Shown: positions 9,468 through 17,446 of the stretch, piece after piece
Numbering within the stretch: the stretch's first letter is position 1
Layout: each line of letters starts with the position of its first letter
Source of the DNA: Bacillota bacterium
Lineage (GTDB): Bacteria; Bacillota; Clostridia; Christensenellales; JAEXRW01
Assembly (NCBI GenBank): GCA_023454175.1
Contig: JAEXRW010000025.1
Coordinates: forward strand, 310,001 to 374,000
Length of the DNA stretch: 64,000 nucleotides
Direction of reading: 5' to 3'
The notes under the pieces: model-generated
Told to the model about the DNA's origin: nothing
Databases searched by the model: none
Seen by the model: only the letters and a program-made list of their open reading frames with translations
Program-made: the position numbers and the translations under genes

Positions 9468-11467
9468 GGTTTATCCTCCCCAGATACGCTCAAACCTGAA
9501 CTTTTCGGTTTCCAGAATGCGTGGTCAAAGGCGATATAGGCAAGCGCTGAAGTCAGAACCACGTTCAGCAGCGCGGTGATCATGGGTATCATCGTCCGTT
9601 CCGGATATCCCCCTCCCTCGACATAGGCCATGTTGATCATGGTAGTCAGGGCGTACCCGGCCGTCACAAGCAGCAGACGCCTGTCTTTGATGAAAATATA
9701 GGCGAATATCAGCAGGAATACGGCAGGGATCAGGTACCGTTCATGCATGCTGTGGCTGAACGTGAAGATGAGCGCAAATACCAGCGCGGCGATGTGGAAG
9801 ATATGCTTCCTTTCTTTCCGGGTGATGTACAGGATGATGGTGAACGCAACGGCCATGGCGATGAAGGCATATCCGAGGATTTTGTACGCGTCCGCCATGG
9901 CTATATCGTTGGCGTTGGCCTGGTTTTTCAGGTCGAACCAGTTCCCGCCCATCAGGAAGAAAAGGTTGAATGCATTGACCGAAGCATAGAAATACTGCCC
10001 CATTGTGGAAAGATACTTTTCCGCGAACCAGAAAGGGTCCTTCATCGTAAACCAGAATGGCAGGATACCCAGAATGAATACGGCCAAAAGGCTCAGGACG
10101 CAGCCCAGAACCGCCCGTATGGCGGCTTTCCTGGGCTTCAGCAGGGTCGTCTCATATATGATCACGGCAAGCGCCAGCGGAGCGATCATGAGGGTCTGAG
10201 GCTTTACCAGTATCGCCAGCGCGAAAAGCACCCCCGTCAGGATATAACGTTTTTTGAGGAAGGCCAGGAAGGAGGAGATGATCAGCAGCATCAGGAGCGA
10301 ATCGATCTGCCCCCACACCGAGGAATTGTAAAAAGCAAATGGCGCGAGTACGAAAAGCAGCCCCAGCGCCGTCGCCTGCGGCCTCCCCAGTTCCCTGTCG
10401 GCATACCTGAAGATCAGGTACGCTACCGCGATGTCGGCCGCAATGGCCGGCAGTTTTATAAGGACTCCGTACGTTACATCCCCCGAATTGATCCCAAGGA
10501 CTTTTCCCAGCAGCCCGAAGATATATAAAACATACATGTATCCGGGCGGATAATCGGCAAAGAATCCGCCGTTGTACAGGTTCAGCAGCCCAGCGTTTGC
10601 AGAATAGCTCGCCCATCCCCGGAAACAGCTCATATCGGTGGGGTGCCCCTTCGTAACCACGGCAAGGACGAGCCTGAGGATCAATGCAAAGCCAAGCACG
10701 ATGATAAAAACCAGCGGTGTTTTGGCGGGGCGGAATGAAACGAGGTCTTTGGATAGGACCAGTTTGTATACGATGATCGCAATGAGCGAATAAAGCAGTG
10801 CGATGCCCACCCAGAACGGTACGCTGTGCTCCCAGTCGTCCGATCCTTCCTGCCCGCCTGTACGGTCGGAACCATCCGCCGGCAGCGGGGAAAGATCCGC
10901 GATGGAAAACCCTTCGGGCACATCCGTTACCTCTTCGACCCTGACGTTATCAAACGCCGCGTACCCGCTGTTCAATCTCCCGTACCCGCCCAGGCGGAGG
11001 GTAACGGTCATGGTATCCTGGTCGTTCCCGGTCCTGCCGTACAGGACGGCTTCTTCCCACTGCCCGCCGGTATCAAACAACTCGTTGGAAGTATCCAGAA
11101 TCCATTCGACGGACAGGTTCGCGCCCTTTGAATTTTCATCGATCCCCGAAGCCATGATGTCGCAGGCCAGTTTGTACAGTGTATTGGGCTTCACGGCGAC
11201 TTCCTGTTTCACGGACGAATCATTTTCGATGTTGTTCTGGATTACGATATAGCTGTTGTCTTCCTCATCCTCCATATAGATGCTGACATCCTGGTCATCG
11301 TCTATATAGGAGCTCTTTTCCCAGTATGTGGGGAAGCCTTCATCGTTCTGGCTGAAATCGCCGTTTTTGATCAGGTTTTCCCCTGCAGCCCAGCAAAGCG
11401 ACGAAGGAATCAGGATCAGCGCCAGGACCAATGTTACTGCTGCTATCTTCGCAAGGTTCTTTCTCAT
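9464..11467 (-). CDS. Membrane GT-C glycosyltransferase with a signal peptide and N-terminal carbohydrate-binding-like domain
   Basis: A hydrophobic N-terminal segment (about residues 7-28, ending SLCWA) is followed by a beta-rich domain of roughly 170 residues starting ENLIKNGDFSQNDEGFP, the usual opening of CBM4/9-type modules. A TM segment near residue 225 leads into about ten more. The loop GHPTDMSCFRGWA and the DYPPGYMY block resemble GT-C mannosyltransferases of the Gpi18/GT87 type. I chose the ATG at 11467 because GGAGG lies eight bases upstream; a GTG at 11473 is too close. It is translationally coupled to the GT39 gene. Substrate not inferable. Confidence 0.85.
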   Translation of the reverse strand: MRKNLAKIAAVTLVLALILIPSSLCWAAGENLIKNGDFSQNDEGFPTYWEKSSYIDDDQDVSIYMEDEEDNSYIVIQNNIENDSSVKQEVAVKPNTLYKLACDIMASGIDENSKGANLSVEWILDTSNELFDTGGQWEEAVLYGRTGNDQDTMTVTLRLGGYGRLNSGYAAFDNVRVEEVTDVPEGFSIADLSPLPADGSDRTGGQEGSDDWEHSVPFWVGIALLYSLIAIIVYKLVLSKDLVSFRPAKTPLVFIIVLGFALILRLVLAVVTKGHPTDMSCFRGWASYSANAGLLNLYNGGFFADYPPGYMYVLYIFGLLGKVLGINSGDVTYGVLIKLPAIAADIAVAYLIFRYADRELGRPQATALGLLFVLAPFAFYNSSVWGQIDSLLMLLIISSFLAFLKKRYILTGVLFALAILVKPQTLMIAPLALAVIIYETTLLKPRKAAIRAVLGCVLSLLAVFILGILPFWFTMKDPFWFAEKYLSTMGQYFYASVNAFNLFFLMGGNWFDLKNQANANDIAMADAYKILGYAFIAMAVAFTIILYITRKERKHIFHIAALVFALIFTFSHSMHERYLIPAVFLLIFAYIFIKDRRLLLVTAGYALTTMINMAYVEGGGYPERTMIPMITALLNVVLTSALAYIAFDHAFWKPKSSGLSVSGEDKP

Positions 11468-11505
11468 TCGCACATCCTCCAGAATGAAGGCCTTCCAAAT
11501 TCTAC

Positions 11506-11874
11506 TTAATCCACGGGCAGGTATTCGAATGCGCTCGTGATGTGACGGATGCGGCTGCCTGCACCATCGATCCGGATTTCCACAACATCAAACCGCACGT
11601 TTGTTTCCCCCAGCCCCTTTTCCTGCAGATAGACGAGCGCCACCTGCGAAATGTTCCTTTGCTTTTTTCTTGTCACGGCTTCACAGGGCAGGCCCAGTCT
11701 GTCCGAGCACCTGGTTTTCACTTCGGCGAAAACCAATACCTCGCCGTCATATGCGATGATATCACATTCGCCCTGCCGGGTGCGGTAATTTCTTTCCGCT
11801 ATCGAATACCCTTTTGAACAAAGATACTCGGCCGCCGCATCTTCCCCTGTTTTTCCCAGGGCGCGATTGTTCAT
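11506..11874 (-). CDS. YraN/UPF0102 family nuclease-fold protein
   Basis: Small endonuclease-like protein (122 residues) of unresolved role. The restriction-endonuclease-like core is visible as GECDIIAYDGEVLVFAEVKTR, with the D-ExK metal pattern, preceded by the family opening ALGKTGEDAAAEYL. The frame is open to 11988, but the ATG at 11874 gives the conserved start and overlaps the rnhB stop as ATGA. The rnhB-yraN pair is conserved across Bacillota. Confidence 0.92.
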   Translation of the reverse strand: MNNRALGKTGEDAAAEYLCSKGYSIAERNYRTRQGECDIIAYDGEVLVFAEVKTRCSDRLGLPCEAVTRKKQRNISQVALVYLQEKGLGETNVRFDVVEIRIDGAGSRIRHITSAFEYLPVD

Positions 11875-12521
11875 GGCTGGCCGTCCTGACGGATATTGCG
11901 CAAAAATGTCCTGCGGTGGATGGGGCATGGCCCGTGTATTTTGATCGCTTCCACGTGCTCCTCCGTGCAGTACCCCTTGTGCCTGCAAAAACTGTATTCG
12001 GGATATTCGGAATCATATTGCACCATCAGGCGGTCCCGGTATACCTTGGCTACAATGGAGGCGGCGGCGATGGTATAGCTTTTTTGGTCCCCTTTTATGA
12101 TGGCAACGGTTCTTACCGGGATATCCAGCCCCTTCACCGCATCCACCAGGACGCCGTCCGGTGTCATATGCATCTTCACGTATGCCTGTACAAAAGCCAT
12201 CTTCGCAGCCTCCAGGATATTGTAGCGGTCGATGTCCTCATGGCTGACCACACCCACCCCCCAGGCGATGGCGGATTGAATGATCCTGTCGTATAGCAAC
12301 TCCCGTTTCTTGGGGGACAGCTTTTTCGAATCATTCACGCCTTCGATCAGGGTGTCTCTCGGCATGATCACGCACGCAGCCACCACCGGGCCTGCCAGGG
12401 GCCCGCGTCCGGCCTCATCCATCCCCGCTATCAGGCAGCAGCCTTCGCTTTCCAGTTCCCTTTCATACAGCAGCATGCCTTCGAGCCGCCGGCTTTCCTT
12501 ACTGTCCATCCGCTTTTGCAT
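11871..12521 (-). CDS. rnhB: Ribonuclease HII
   Basis: Removes RNA from RNA-DNA hybrids and starts excision of misincorporated ribonucleotides. Catalytic blocks are visible: GMDEAGRGPLAGPVVAACV carries the Asp-Glu pair, DSKKLSPKKRELLYD is conserved, and a downstream DAVKGLDIP provides another acid. An ATG at 12521 with GAAGGG four bases upstream is taken as the start, giving 216 residues and a 23-base overlap with rbgA; ATG at 12509 is the alternative. Confidence 0.95.
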   Translation of the reverse strand: MQKRMDSKESRRLEGMLLYERELESEGCCLIAGMDEAGRGPLAGPVVAACVIMPRDTLIEGVNDSKKLSPKKRELLYDRIIQSAIAWGVGVVSHEDIDRYNILEAAKMAFVQAYVKMHMTPDGVLVDAVKGLDIPVRTVAIIKGDQKSYTIAAASIVAKVYRDRLMVQYDSEYPEYSFCRHKGYCTEEHVEAIKIHGPCPIHRRTFLRNIRQDGQP

Positions 12522-13407
12522 CGTTCCCTTCGGGCGCTTCGAGGGAGATACGCCCCATCTTTCCGTTCCTGAATTCATCCAGGACCATTTTTGCGCCTCT
12601 TTCGGTATCCGGTATCCCGCCGCTCAAAAGGTATTTGCGTGCCCTGCATACCGATTCGAGGAGTTCATAGCCTGTTTTTTCATCGATGTCTACGCCGTAT
12701 CTCGCAACGAGTTTGTCTGGAGCAAGCACGGACATGTCCTGCAGAAACATCGATGCCAGTTCCTCAGTATCCAGGATCTCATCGTTGATGGTCCCGAGAT
12801 AAGCGATCTTTCTTGCGACCGACGGGTCATCGAGTTTCGGCCAAAGCAGGCCCGGGGTATCCATCAATTCCAGATAGGGCGTGATGCGTACCCATTGCAG
12901 TCCGCGTGTCACACCGGGCTTTGCGCCCGTTACGAGGGATCCCGTTCCGGACATGCTATTGATAAAAGTCGACTTCCCTACATTGGGTATGCCCATGATC
13001 ATGGCGCGCAGCGTCTTGTGCACACCCTTGTTTTCATACCGTGCCAGCACCGGCGCTGCGGCTCTCTCGATCAGCCTCGCAGCATCTTTGGCCATGCTGC
13101 CTGTCCTCGAATTCATGGCCGAAGCGGATATGCCTTTTTGATTATACCATGCCACCCACCTACGGGTGTATTCCCTGTCGGCAAGATCGTCCTTGTTCAA
13201 TATGATCACTCGTGCTTTGTTGGAGAAAAAGGTTTCGAACGCCGGATTCCGGCAGCTTTGCGGCGCCCTGGCGTCCACGACCTCGATGATGACATCGATC
13301 AGTCTGATATTTTCTTTTACCATGCGCATGGCTTTTGCCATATGGCCAGGATACCAGTTGATATTCAGAAAAAATACATCTCCCTGTCTTTTCCATACAA
13401 ATACCAT
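12499..13407 (-). CDS. rbgA: Ribosome biogenesis GTPase YlqF/RbgA
   Basis: Circularly permuted GTPase acting late in 50S assembly. The motif order confirms permutation: G4 NKDD (LNKDDLAD) comes first, then G1 GIPNVGKSTFINS and G3 DTPGLLWP. The N-terminal NWYPGHMAKAM block is diagnostic. The start is uncertain. The ATG at 13407 lies four bases after the T-tract of a terminator-like hairpin and has no ribosome-binding site, while a CTG at 13368 gives exactly the family-typical N-terminus and has AGGGAG about 11 bases upstream. Coordinates use the ATG. It sits between rplS and rnhB. Confidence 0.93.
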   Translation of the reverse strand: MVFVWKRQGDVFFLNINWYPGHMAKAMRMVKENIRLIDVIIEVVDARAPQSCRNPAFETFFSNKARVIILNKDDLADREYTRRWVAWYNQKGISASAMNSRTGSMAKDAARLIERAAAPVLARYENKGVHKTLRAMIMGIPNVGKSTFINSMSGTGSLVTGAKPGVTRGLQWVRITPYLELMDTPGLLWPKLDDPSVARKIAYLGTINDEILDTEELASMFLQDMSVLAPDKLVARYGVDIDEKTGYELLESVCRARKYLLSGGIPDTERGAKMVLDEFRNGKMGRISLEAPEGNDAKADGQ

Positions 13408-13411
13408 AATA

Positions 13412-13440
13412 CAAAAAAACAGGGCCTGTCGTACAGACCC
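13412..13440 (-). terminator. Intrinsic terminator after rplS, abutting rbgA
   Basis: On the minus strand GGGTCTGT pairs with ACAGGCCC (8 bp with one wobble) around a three-base loop, followed by a run of seven T. It lies 20 bases after the rplS stop and directly before the rbgA start region, so rbgA would depend on read-through or an internal promoter. Confidence 0.8.
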
Positions 13441-13459
13441 CATTTTATCTTTTTACAAA

Positions 13460-13801
13460 CTATTTTTCCCTGATCTTCGCAGCCTTGCCTACCCTGTCCC
13501 TCAGGTAGTACAGCTTCGCTCTGCGGACCTTTCCGTGTCTGGCGATCTCGATATGGTCGATCCTCGGGGAATGCACCTGGAAAGTACGCTCCACGCCCAC
13601 CCCATAGGATACGCGCCTGACGGTGAAAGTTTCGCGAAGGCCGCCGTTCCGCCTGGCGATGACGATGCCTTCAAAGGCCTGGAGCCTTTCGCGTGCTCCT
13701 TCAATAACCTTGACGTGCACCTTGACTGTATCGCCGATACGGAACTCGGGGATATCCGTGCGGATCTGTTCATTTTCAATGGTACGGATGATATCTGACA
13801 T
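13460..13801 (-). CDS. rplS: 50S ribosomal protein L19
   Basis: L19 sits at the 30S-50S interface. The 113-residue length and the blocks [45 protein letters not shown] and [15 protein letters not shown] are typical. The ATG at 13801 follows GGGAGGAGG. Unlike the upstream rpsP-khpA-rimM-trmD genes it has its own strong promoter and a structured 5' leader, and it ends at an intrinsic terminator. Confidence 0.98.
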   Translation of the reverse strand: MSDIIRTIENEQIRTDIPEFRIGDTVKVHVKVIEGARERLQAFEGIVIARRNGGLRETFTVRRVSYGVGVERTFQVHSPRIDHIEIARHGKVRRAKLYYLRDRVGKAAKIREK

Positions 13802-13822
13802 TTGGTTACCTCCTCCCTGAAA

Positions 13823-13861
13823 GGACGTTCAATACAGAACCCTGTCTGCAGCGGACCGTCC
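13823..13861 (-). ncRNA. Structured rplS 5' leader, candidate L19 autoregulatory element
   Basis: The roughly 70-base leader between the promoter and rplS folds with a closing stem GGACG/CGTCC (positions 13823-13827 with 13857-13861) around an inner ACAG/CTGT hairpin (13834-13837 with 13842-13845). L19 leaders that bind free L19 are known in Firmicutes. I cannot match the consensus without a covariance search, so this is tentative. Confidence 0.4.
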
Positions 13862-13876
13862 GTGATAACGCAAGCT

Positions 13877-13906
13877 ATTATAGCATAGCGATTTTACCTT
13901 TGACAA
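13877..13906 (-). promoter_or_regulatory. Vegetative promoter for rplS
   Basis: -35 TTGTCA (13901-13906), an 18-base spacer ending in TGC (extended -10) and a perfect -10 TATAAT (13877-13882). It points at rplS and lies just after the trmD stop. Confidence 0.85.
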
Positions 13907-13913
13907 TCATTAT

Positions 13914-14636
13914 TTATTCTATTTCCTTCAGAAACCGTTTGTCATCCTCGGCCAGCCGCGCTTTTTCGAGCAGGTCAGGCCGTTTTTTCCGGGTCATGAG
14001 CAGGGACTGCTCCCTGCGCCATTTCGTTATATTGGCATGGTGTCCGGAAAGCAGGACCTCCGGCACCCGCATCCCCCTGAAATCCGCCGGGCGGGTGTAC
14101 TGCGGGTACTCCAGCAGTCCGTCGCTGAACGATTCCTCGTTGGGGGATTCCCCGCTTCCCAGCACGCACGGGACGTGCCTGGATACGCAGTCGATCAGCA
14201 CCATGGCCGGGAGTTCACCCCCGGTCAGCACATAGTCCCCTATCGAGATCTCCATGTCGATGAGGTTGTCGATGATCCTTTGGTCGATCCCCTCATAGTG
14301 TCCGCACAGGATGACCAGCCGCTCCTGCCGGGATAATTCCCGGGCAAGCGCATCGTCCAGTTTCCTGCCTGCGGGCGACATGTAGATCCTCAGCCCCTTG
14401 AAACCGTCCCCGGTCACGCTTTCCATGCAGTCAAAAACAGGCTGGGGCATCATCAGCATCCCGGCGCCGCCCCCGAAGGGGTAGTCATCCGCCTGGTTGT
14501 GCTTGTTTTGGGCATGATCCCGGATATTGTGGATATCGAACCGGAGGATGCCGGCCTGCGCCGCACGCCCCAGGATACTGCCCGAAAGCACGCATTCAAA
14601 CATTTCGGGGAAAAGCGTGAGGATGCTAATCTGCAA
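13914..14636 (-). CDS. trmD: tRNA (guanine-N1-)-methyltransferase TrmD
   Basis: SPOUT-fold enzyme making m1G37, which prevents frameshifting. The LCGHYEGIDQRI and DYVLTGGELPAMVLID knot motifs and the C-terminal PQYTRPADFRGMRVPEVLLSGHH block are canonical. The start is a TTG at 14636: it gives the normal MQISILTLFPEMF N-terminus and has AGAGGTGG six bases upstream. It overlaps the rimM 3' end by 11 bases. 240 residues. Confidence 0.97.
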   Translation of the reverse strand: MQISILTLFPEMFECVLSGSILGRAAQAGILRFDIHNIRDHAQNKHNQADDYPFGGGAGMLMMPQPVFDCMESVTGDGFKGLRIYMSPAGRKLDDALARELSRQERLVILCGHYEGIDQRIIDNLIDMEISIGDYVLTGGELPAMVLIDCVSRHVPCVLGSGESPNEESFSDGLLEYPQYTRPADFRGMRVPEVLLSGHHANITKWRREQSLLMTRKKRPDLLEKARLAEDDKRFLKEIE

Positions 14637-15147
14637 AATCAGCCACCTCTTTCAAAGCCTTCCCGTCCAGGGTGATCCGCTTTTGATCCGGTTCAACGGC
14701 GACCACGACCTTTTTGATCACGGGCACCAGCAACTCCCCCCGGTTTGTCGCGATGGAAAACACGTCGTTGGCCCCGGTTTTGATGATCTCCTGCACTTTT
14801 CCGATGCTGCCGCCTTCATTGCTGTAAACGCTGCATCCGATGAGGTCATCGATGAAATAGGTATCTTCGGGGAGCGTCACGGCGTCTTCACGGGCCACGC
14901 AGAGGAAACTGCCGCGAAGCGTCTCTGCGGCGTTCCTGTCCGCGATACGGTCCAGCAAAAGATAGGCGAACCCTTCATGGACCCTGGCTGCGGCTACATT
15001 GCAGGGCAAATAGGACCCATGGTTTTCGACAAATACGGATTTCAACGAATGAAACCGGTCCTGGCCGTCCGTCAAAGGCTCGATTTTCAGTTCCCCTTTG
15101 ATCCCCTGGGGTTTGATGACCCTGCCGATCCTGAGATAGTCTGCCAA
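14626..15147 (-). CDS. rimM: 16S rRNA processing protein RimM
   Basis: Assembly factor for the 30S head that binds S19. The N-terminal RIGRVIKPQGIKGELKIEPLTD block starts at residue 6, and the PRC-barrel half follows with TYFIDDLIGCSVY and GANDVFSIATNRGELLVPVI. The start is a TTG at 15147, one base after the khpA stop, with GGAG ten bases upstream. 173 residues, normal length. Part of rpsP-khpA-rimM-trmD. Confidence 0.96.
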   Translation of the reverse strand: MADYLRIGRVIKPQGIKGELKIEPLTDGQDRFHSLKSVFVENHGSYLPCNVAAARVHEGFAYLLLDRIADRNAAETLRGSFLCVAREDAVTLPEDTYFIDDLIGCSVYSNEGGSIGKVQEIIKTGANDVFSIATNRGELLVPVIKKVVVAVEPDQKRITLDGKALKEVADFAD

Positions 15148-15148
15148 T

Positions 15149-15376
15149 TTACAGGATCTCCACGATGTACTTTTTTTTCTCCCGCAAGGTAGCGGATTTG
15201 ACGACTGTGCGGATGGCCTTGGCTATTCTCCCCTGCCTGCCGATCACCTTTCCCATGTCTTCGGGGGCGACACGCAGTTCCAGGATGATGTTCTTGCTGT
15301 TTTCACGGCTCGTAACCGATACCTTTTCGGGATTGTCTACGAGAGACTGGGCGATGAATTTCACCAGTTCGGTCAT
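15149..15376 (-). CDS. khpA: KH-domain RNA-binding protein KhpA (YlqC)
   Basis: 75-residue single KH domain with the GxxG RNA-contact loop visible as GRQG in GKVIGRQGRIAKAIRTVV. In Gram-positives KhpA dimerises with KhpB/Jag and affects division and small-RNA biology. The reading frame extends to 15409, but the ATG at 15376 gives the conserved MTELVKFIAQSLVDNP start. It lies between rpsP and rimM. Confidence 0.95.
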   Translation of the reverse strand: MTELVKFIAQSLVDNPEKVSVTSRENSKNIILELRVAPEDMGKVIGRQGRIAKAIRTVVKSATLREKKKYIVEIL

Positions 15377-15405
15377 AAAACAGGCCTCCCCTTTTTGAAC
15401 AGTCG

Positions 15406-15651
15406 TCATTGTAGGGCGCCGCTCTTTTTGAGCAGTGCACGGACGGTATCCGTGGGCTGCGCGCCGCTTTTGATCCAGGCAGCCGCCTTTTCATTGTTCA
15501 CGATCACTTCCGCCGGGTTTTTCAGCGGGTCATAGGAGCCCAGTTCCTCGATGAATCTTCCATCCCTCGGGGAATTCGAATCCGCCACCACGATGCGGTA
15601 GAAAGGCATCTTTTTTGCGCCGATTCTTTTGAGTCTGATCTTGAGAGCCAT
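15406..15651 (-). CDS. rpsP: 30S ribosomal protein S16
   Basis: 81-residue S16, needed for 30S assembly. [39 protein letters not shown] is the diagnostic N-terminal block (cited as one motif across residues 3-41). The ATG at 15651 begins about 54 bases after ffh ends upstream. It is the first gene of the rpsP-khpA-rimM-trmD run. Confidence 0.98.
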   Translation of the reverse strand: MALKIRLKRIGAKKMPFYRIVVADSNSPRDGRFIEELGSYDPLKNPAEVIVNNEKAAAWIKSGAQPTDTVRALLKKSGALQ

Positions 15652-15704
15652 TACAGTTCCTCCAAAATAATTATGTTTATATTATACGGTCTCCCGTACT
15701 TTTC

Positions 15705-17024
15705 CTAATGCGGGAAGGGCAACCTTCCATGCCTTCCGCCGCCCCCCTGAAACTGCTTCATCATCTTCTGGGCGGCTTCAAATTGGTTGAGCAGCCTGTT
15801 CACTTCCTGTACGCTCGTGCCGCTGCCGGCGGCGATGCGTTTTCTTCTGCTTCCGTTCAGTACGGACGGTTCCTGGCGCTCCTGCACCGTCATGGAGCAT
15901 ATGATGGCCTCAAACCGCTTCATTTGGCTTTCGTCGATGTCCGCGGCACTTATCTTGGCCCCGCCCGGTATCATCCCCAGGATGTCACTGAGGGAGCCCA
16001 TATTGCGCAGTTGGTGCATCTGGTCCAGGAAGTCTTCCAATGTGAACTGCTGCTTGCGCAGTTTCCGCTCGAGCTCCTCCGCTTTTTTCTCGTCGATGGA
16101 CGTCTGTGCCTTTTCGATCAGGGTCAGCACGTCGCCCATTCCGAGGATACGCGAAGCCATCCGGTCGGGATGGAACGGCTCGAAATCGCTTATCTTTTCC
16201 CCGGTGCCCGCAAAGACGATGGGCTTCCCGGTCACGGCTTTTACGGACAATGCCGCGCCGCCTCTTGCATCCCCGTCCAGTTTCGTCAGGATGATGCCGT
16301 CCAGCCCGATGCTTTCATCAAAGGACTTGGCTACGTTCACGGCATCCTGCCCAGCCATGGCGTCGATGACGAAAAGCACGAAGTGGGGTTTGGATCTGGC
16401 TTTGACCTCTTTGAGCTCCTCCATCATTTCCGCATCGATATGCAGCCTGCCCGATGTATCGATGATCACGATATCCCTGCCGGTGCGTTTGGCTTCGTTC
16501 ACCGCTTCCAATGCGGTCTTTGGAGCGGGCTGCTGCCCTTTTTCATATACGGGCACATCGATGCCTTTGCCAAGCACCTGCAGCTGTTTGATGGCGGCCG
16601 GGCGCTGGATGTCGCAGGCCGCCATTAAAGGAGCCTTGCCCTGCTTTTTGAAGTGCTGCGCCAGTTTGGCTGCCGCGGTCGTTTTGCCCACGCCCTGCAG
16701 GCCGGCCATCATGATCACGGTGGGCGGCGCGGGGGCTATCGGTATTTTTGCGTTTTTGGAGCCCATGAGGGTGGTGAGCTCATCATGGACGATCTTGATC
16801 ACATGCTGTCCCGGCGTGAGGCTCTCCATGACTTCCTGCCCGACGGCGCGGGCGGAGACTTTATTGATGAAATCCTTCACGACCAGGAAATTGACGTCTG
16901 CTTCCAAAAGGGCGATGCGGACTTCCCGCATGGCTTCTTTGATATCGTTCTCGGAAAGCTTGCCGCGTCCCGTTATTTTACGCAGTGCGTACTGCAGTTT
17001 TCCCATCAGGCCTTCAAAAGGCAT
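15705..17024 (-). CDS. ffh: Signal recognition particle protein Ffh (SRP54)
   Basis: GTPase that captures signal peptides with the SRP RNA. The N-domain precedes the G-domain, which has GLQGVGKTTAAAKLA near residue 105 and DTSGRLHIDAEMMEEL and TKLDGDARGGAALS downstream. The M-domain RNA-binding block SRRKRIAAGSGTSVQEVNRLL is intact near residue 400. The tail is short and lacks a long methionine-rich extension. 439 residues. It follows ylxM by three bases. Confidence 0.97.
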   Translation of the reverse strand: MPFEGLMGKLQYALRKITGRGKLSENDIKEAMREVRIALLEADVNFLVVKDFINKVSARAVGQEVMESLTPGQHVIKIVHDELTTLMGSKNAKIPIAPAPPTVIMMAGLQGVGKTTAAAKLAQHFKKQGKAPLMAACDIQRPAAIKQLQVLGKGIDVPVYEKGQQPAPKTALEAVNEAKRTGRDIVIIDTSGRLHIDAEMMEELKEVKARSKPHFVLFVIDAMAGQDAVNVAKSFDESIGLDGIILTKLDGDARGGAALSVKAVTGKPIVFAGTGEKISDFEPFHPDRMASRILGMGDVLTLIEKAQTSIDEKKAEELERKLRKQQFTLEDFLDQMHQLRNMGSLSDILGMIPGGAKISAADIDESQMKRFEAIICSMTVQERQEPSVLNGSRRKRIAAGSGTSVQEVNRLLNQFEAAQKMMKQFQGGGGRHGRLPFPH

Positions 17025-17027
17025 GTG

Positions 17028-17369
17028 CTACTCTTCCTCCCAGCAGGCTAAAGCCTGATCGATCAATTCTTTGGCTGCATCATGGCCGGCATCCAGTTCT
17101 TCCCTGGCTTTCTCGAGGTATTCCTTCCAGCGCAGATACCGTCTGAGTATCCCCATTTTTGCTTCGATCTCATAAAGCGCCTTTTCACCGCGTTTGAGCG
17201 CATCGTGCACGCCCTGCCTGCTGATGCCCTCCTGTTCTGCGATCTCAGCCAGCGACAGGTCCTGCTCAAAGTGCAGGTCCATGAAGCTCCTTTGCTTTTC
17301 GGTCAAAAAAGCGCCGTAGAAATCGATCAGCAATGCGATGGCGACGTTTCTGTCCAGCTCCGCTTTCAT
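17028..17369 (-). CDS. ylxM: YlxM/p13-like HTH protein, SRP-associated
   Basis: 113-residue sigma-70 region-4-like helix-turn-helix protein (LSLAEIAEQEGISRQGVHDALKRGE). YlxM homologues bind SRP RNA and stimulate Ffh/FtsY GTPases in streptococci; here that role is inferred from family and position. The ATG at 17369 has GGTGG five bases upstream and is preferred to a TTG at 17381. A terminator hairpin ends only 13 bases before the start codon. Confidence 0.93.
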   Translation of the reverse strand: MKAELDRNVAIALLIDFYGAFLTEKQRSFMDLHFEQDLSLAEIAEQEGISRQGVHDALKRGEKALYEIEAKMGILRRYLRWKEYLEKAREELDAGHDAAKELIDQALACWEEE

Positions 17370-17381
17370 CGGTACCACCAA

Positions 17382-17413
17382 TAAAAAGGTGTAAAGGCAT
17401 ATACCTTTACACC
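17382..17413 (-). terminator. Intrinsic terminator between ftsY and ylxM
   Basis: A perfect 10-bp stem, GGTGTAAAGG with CCTTTACACC (17388-17397 with 17404-17413), with a six-base loop, then TTTTTAT on the minus strand. The T-tract runs into the ylxM ribosome-binding region, leaving no space for a separate ylxM promoter downstream. Confidence 0.85.
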
Positions 17414-17446
17414 GATTATATCCTTTGTATTTTTCTTCGTCAAGGA

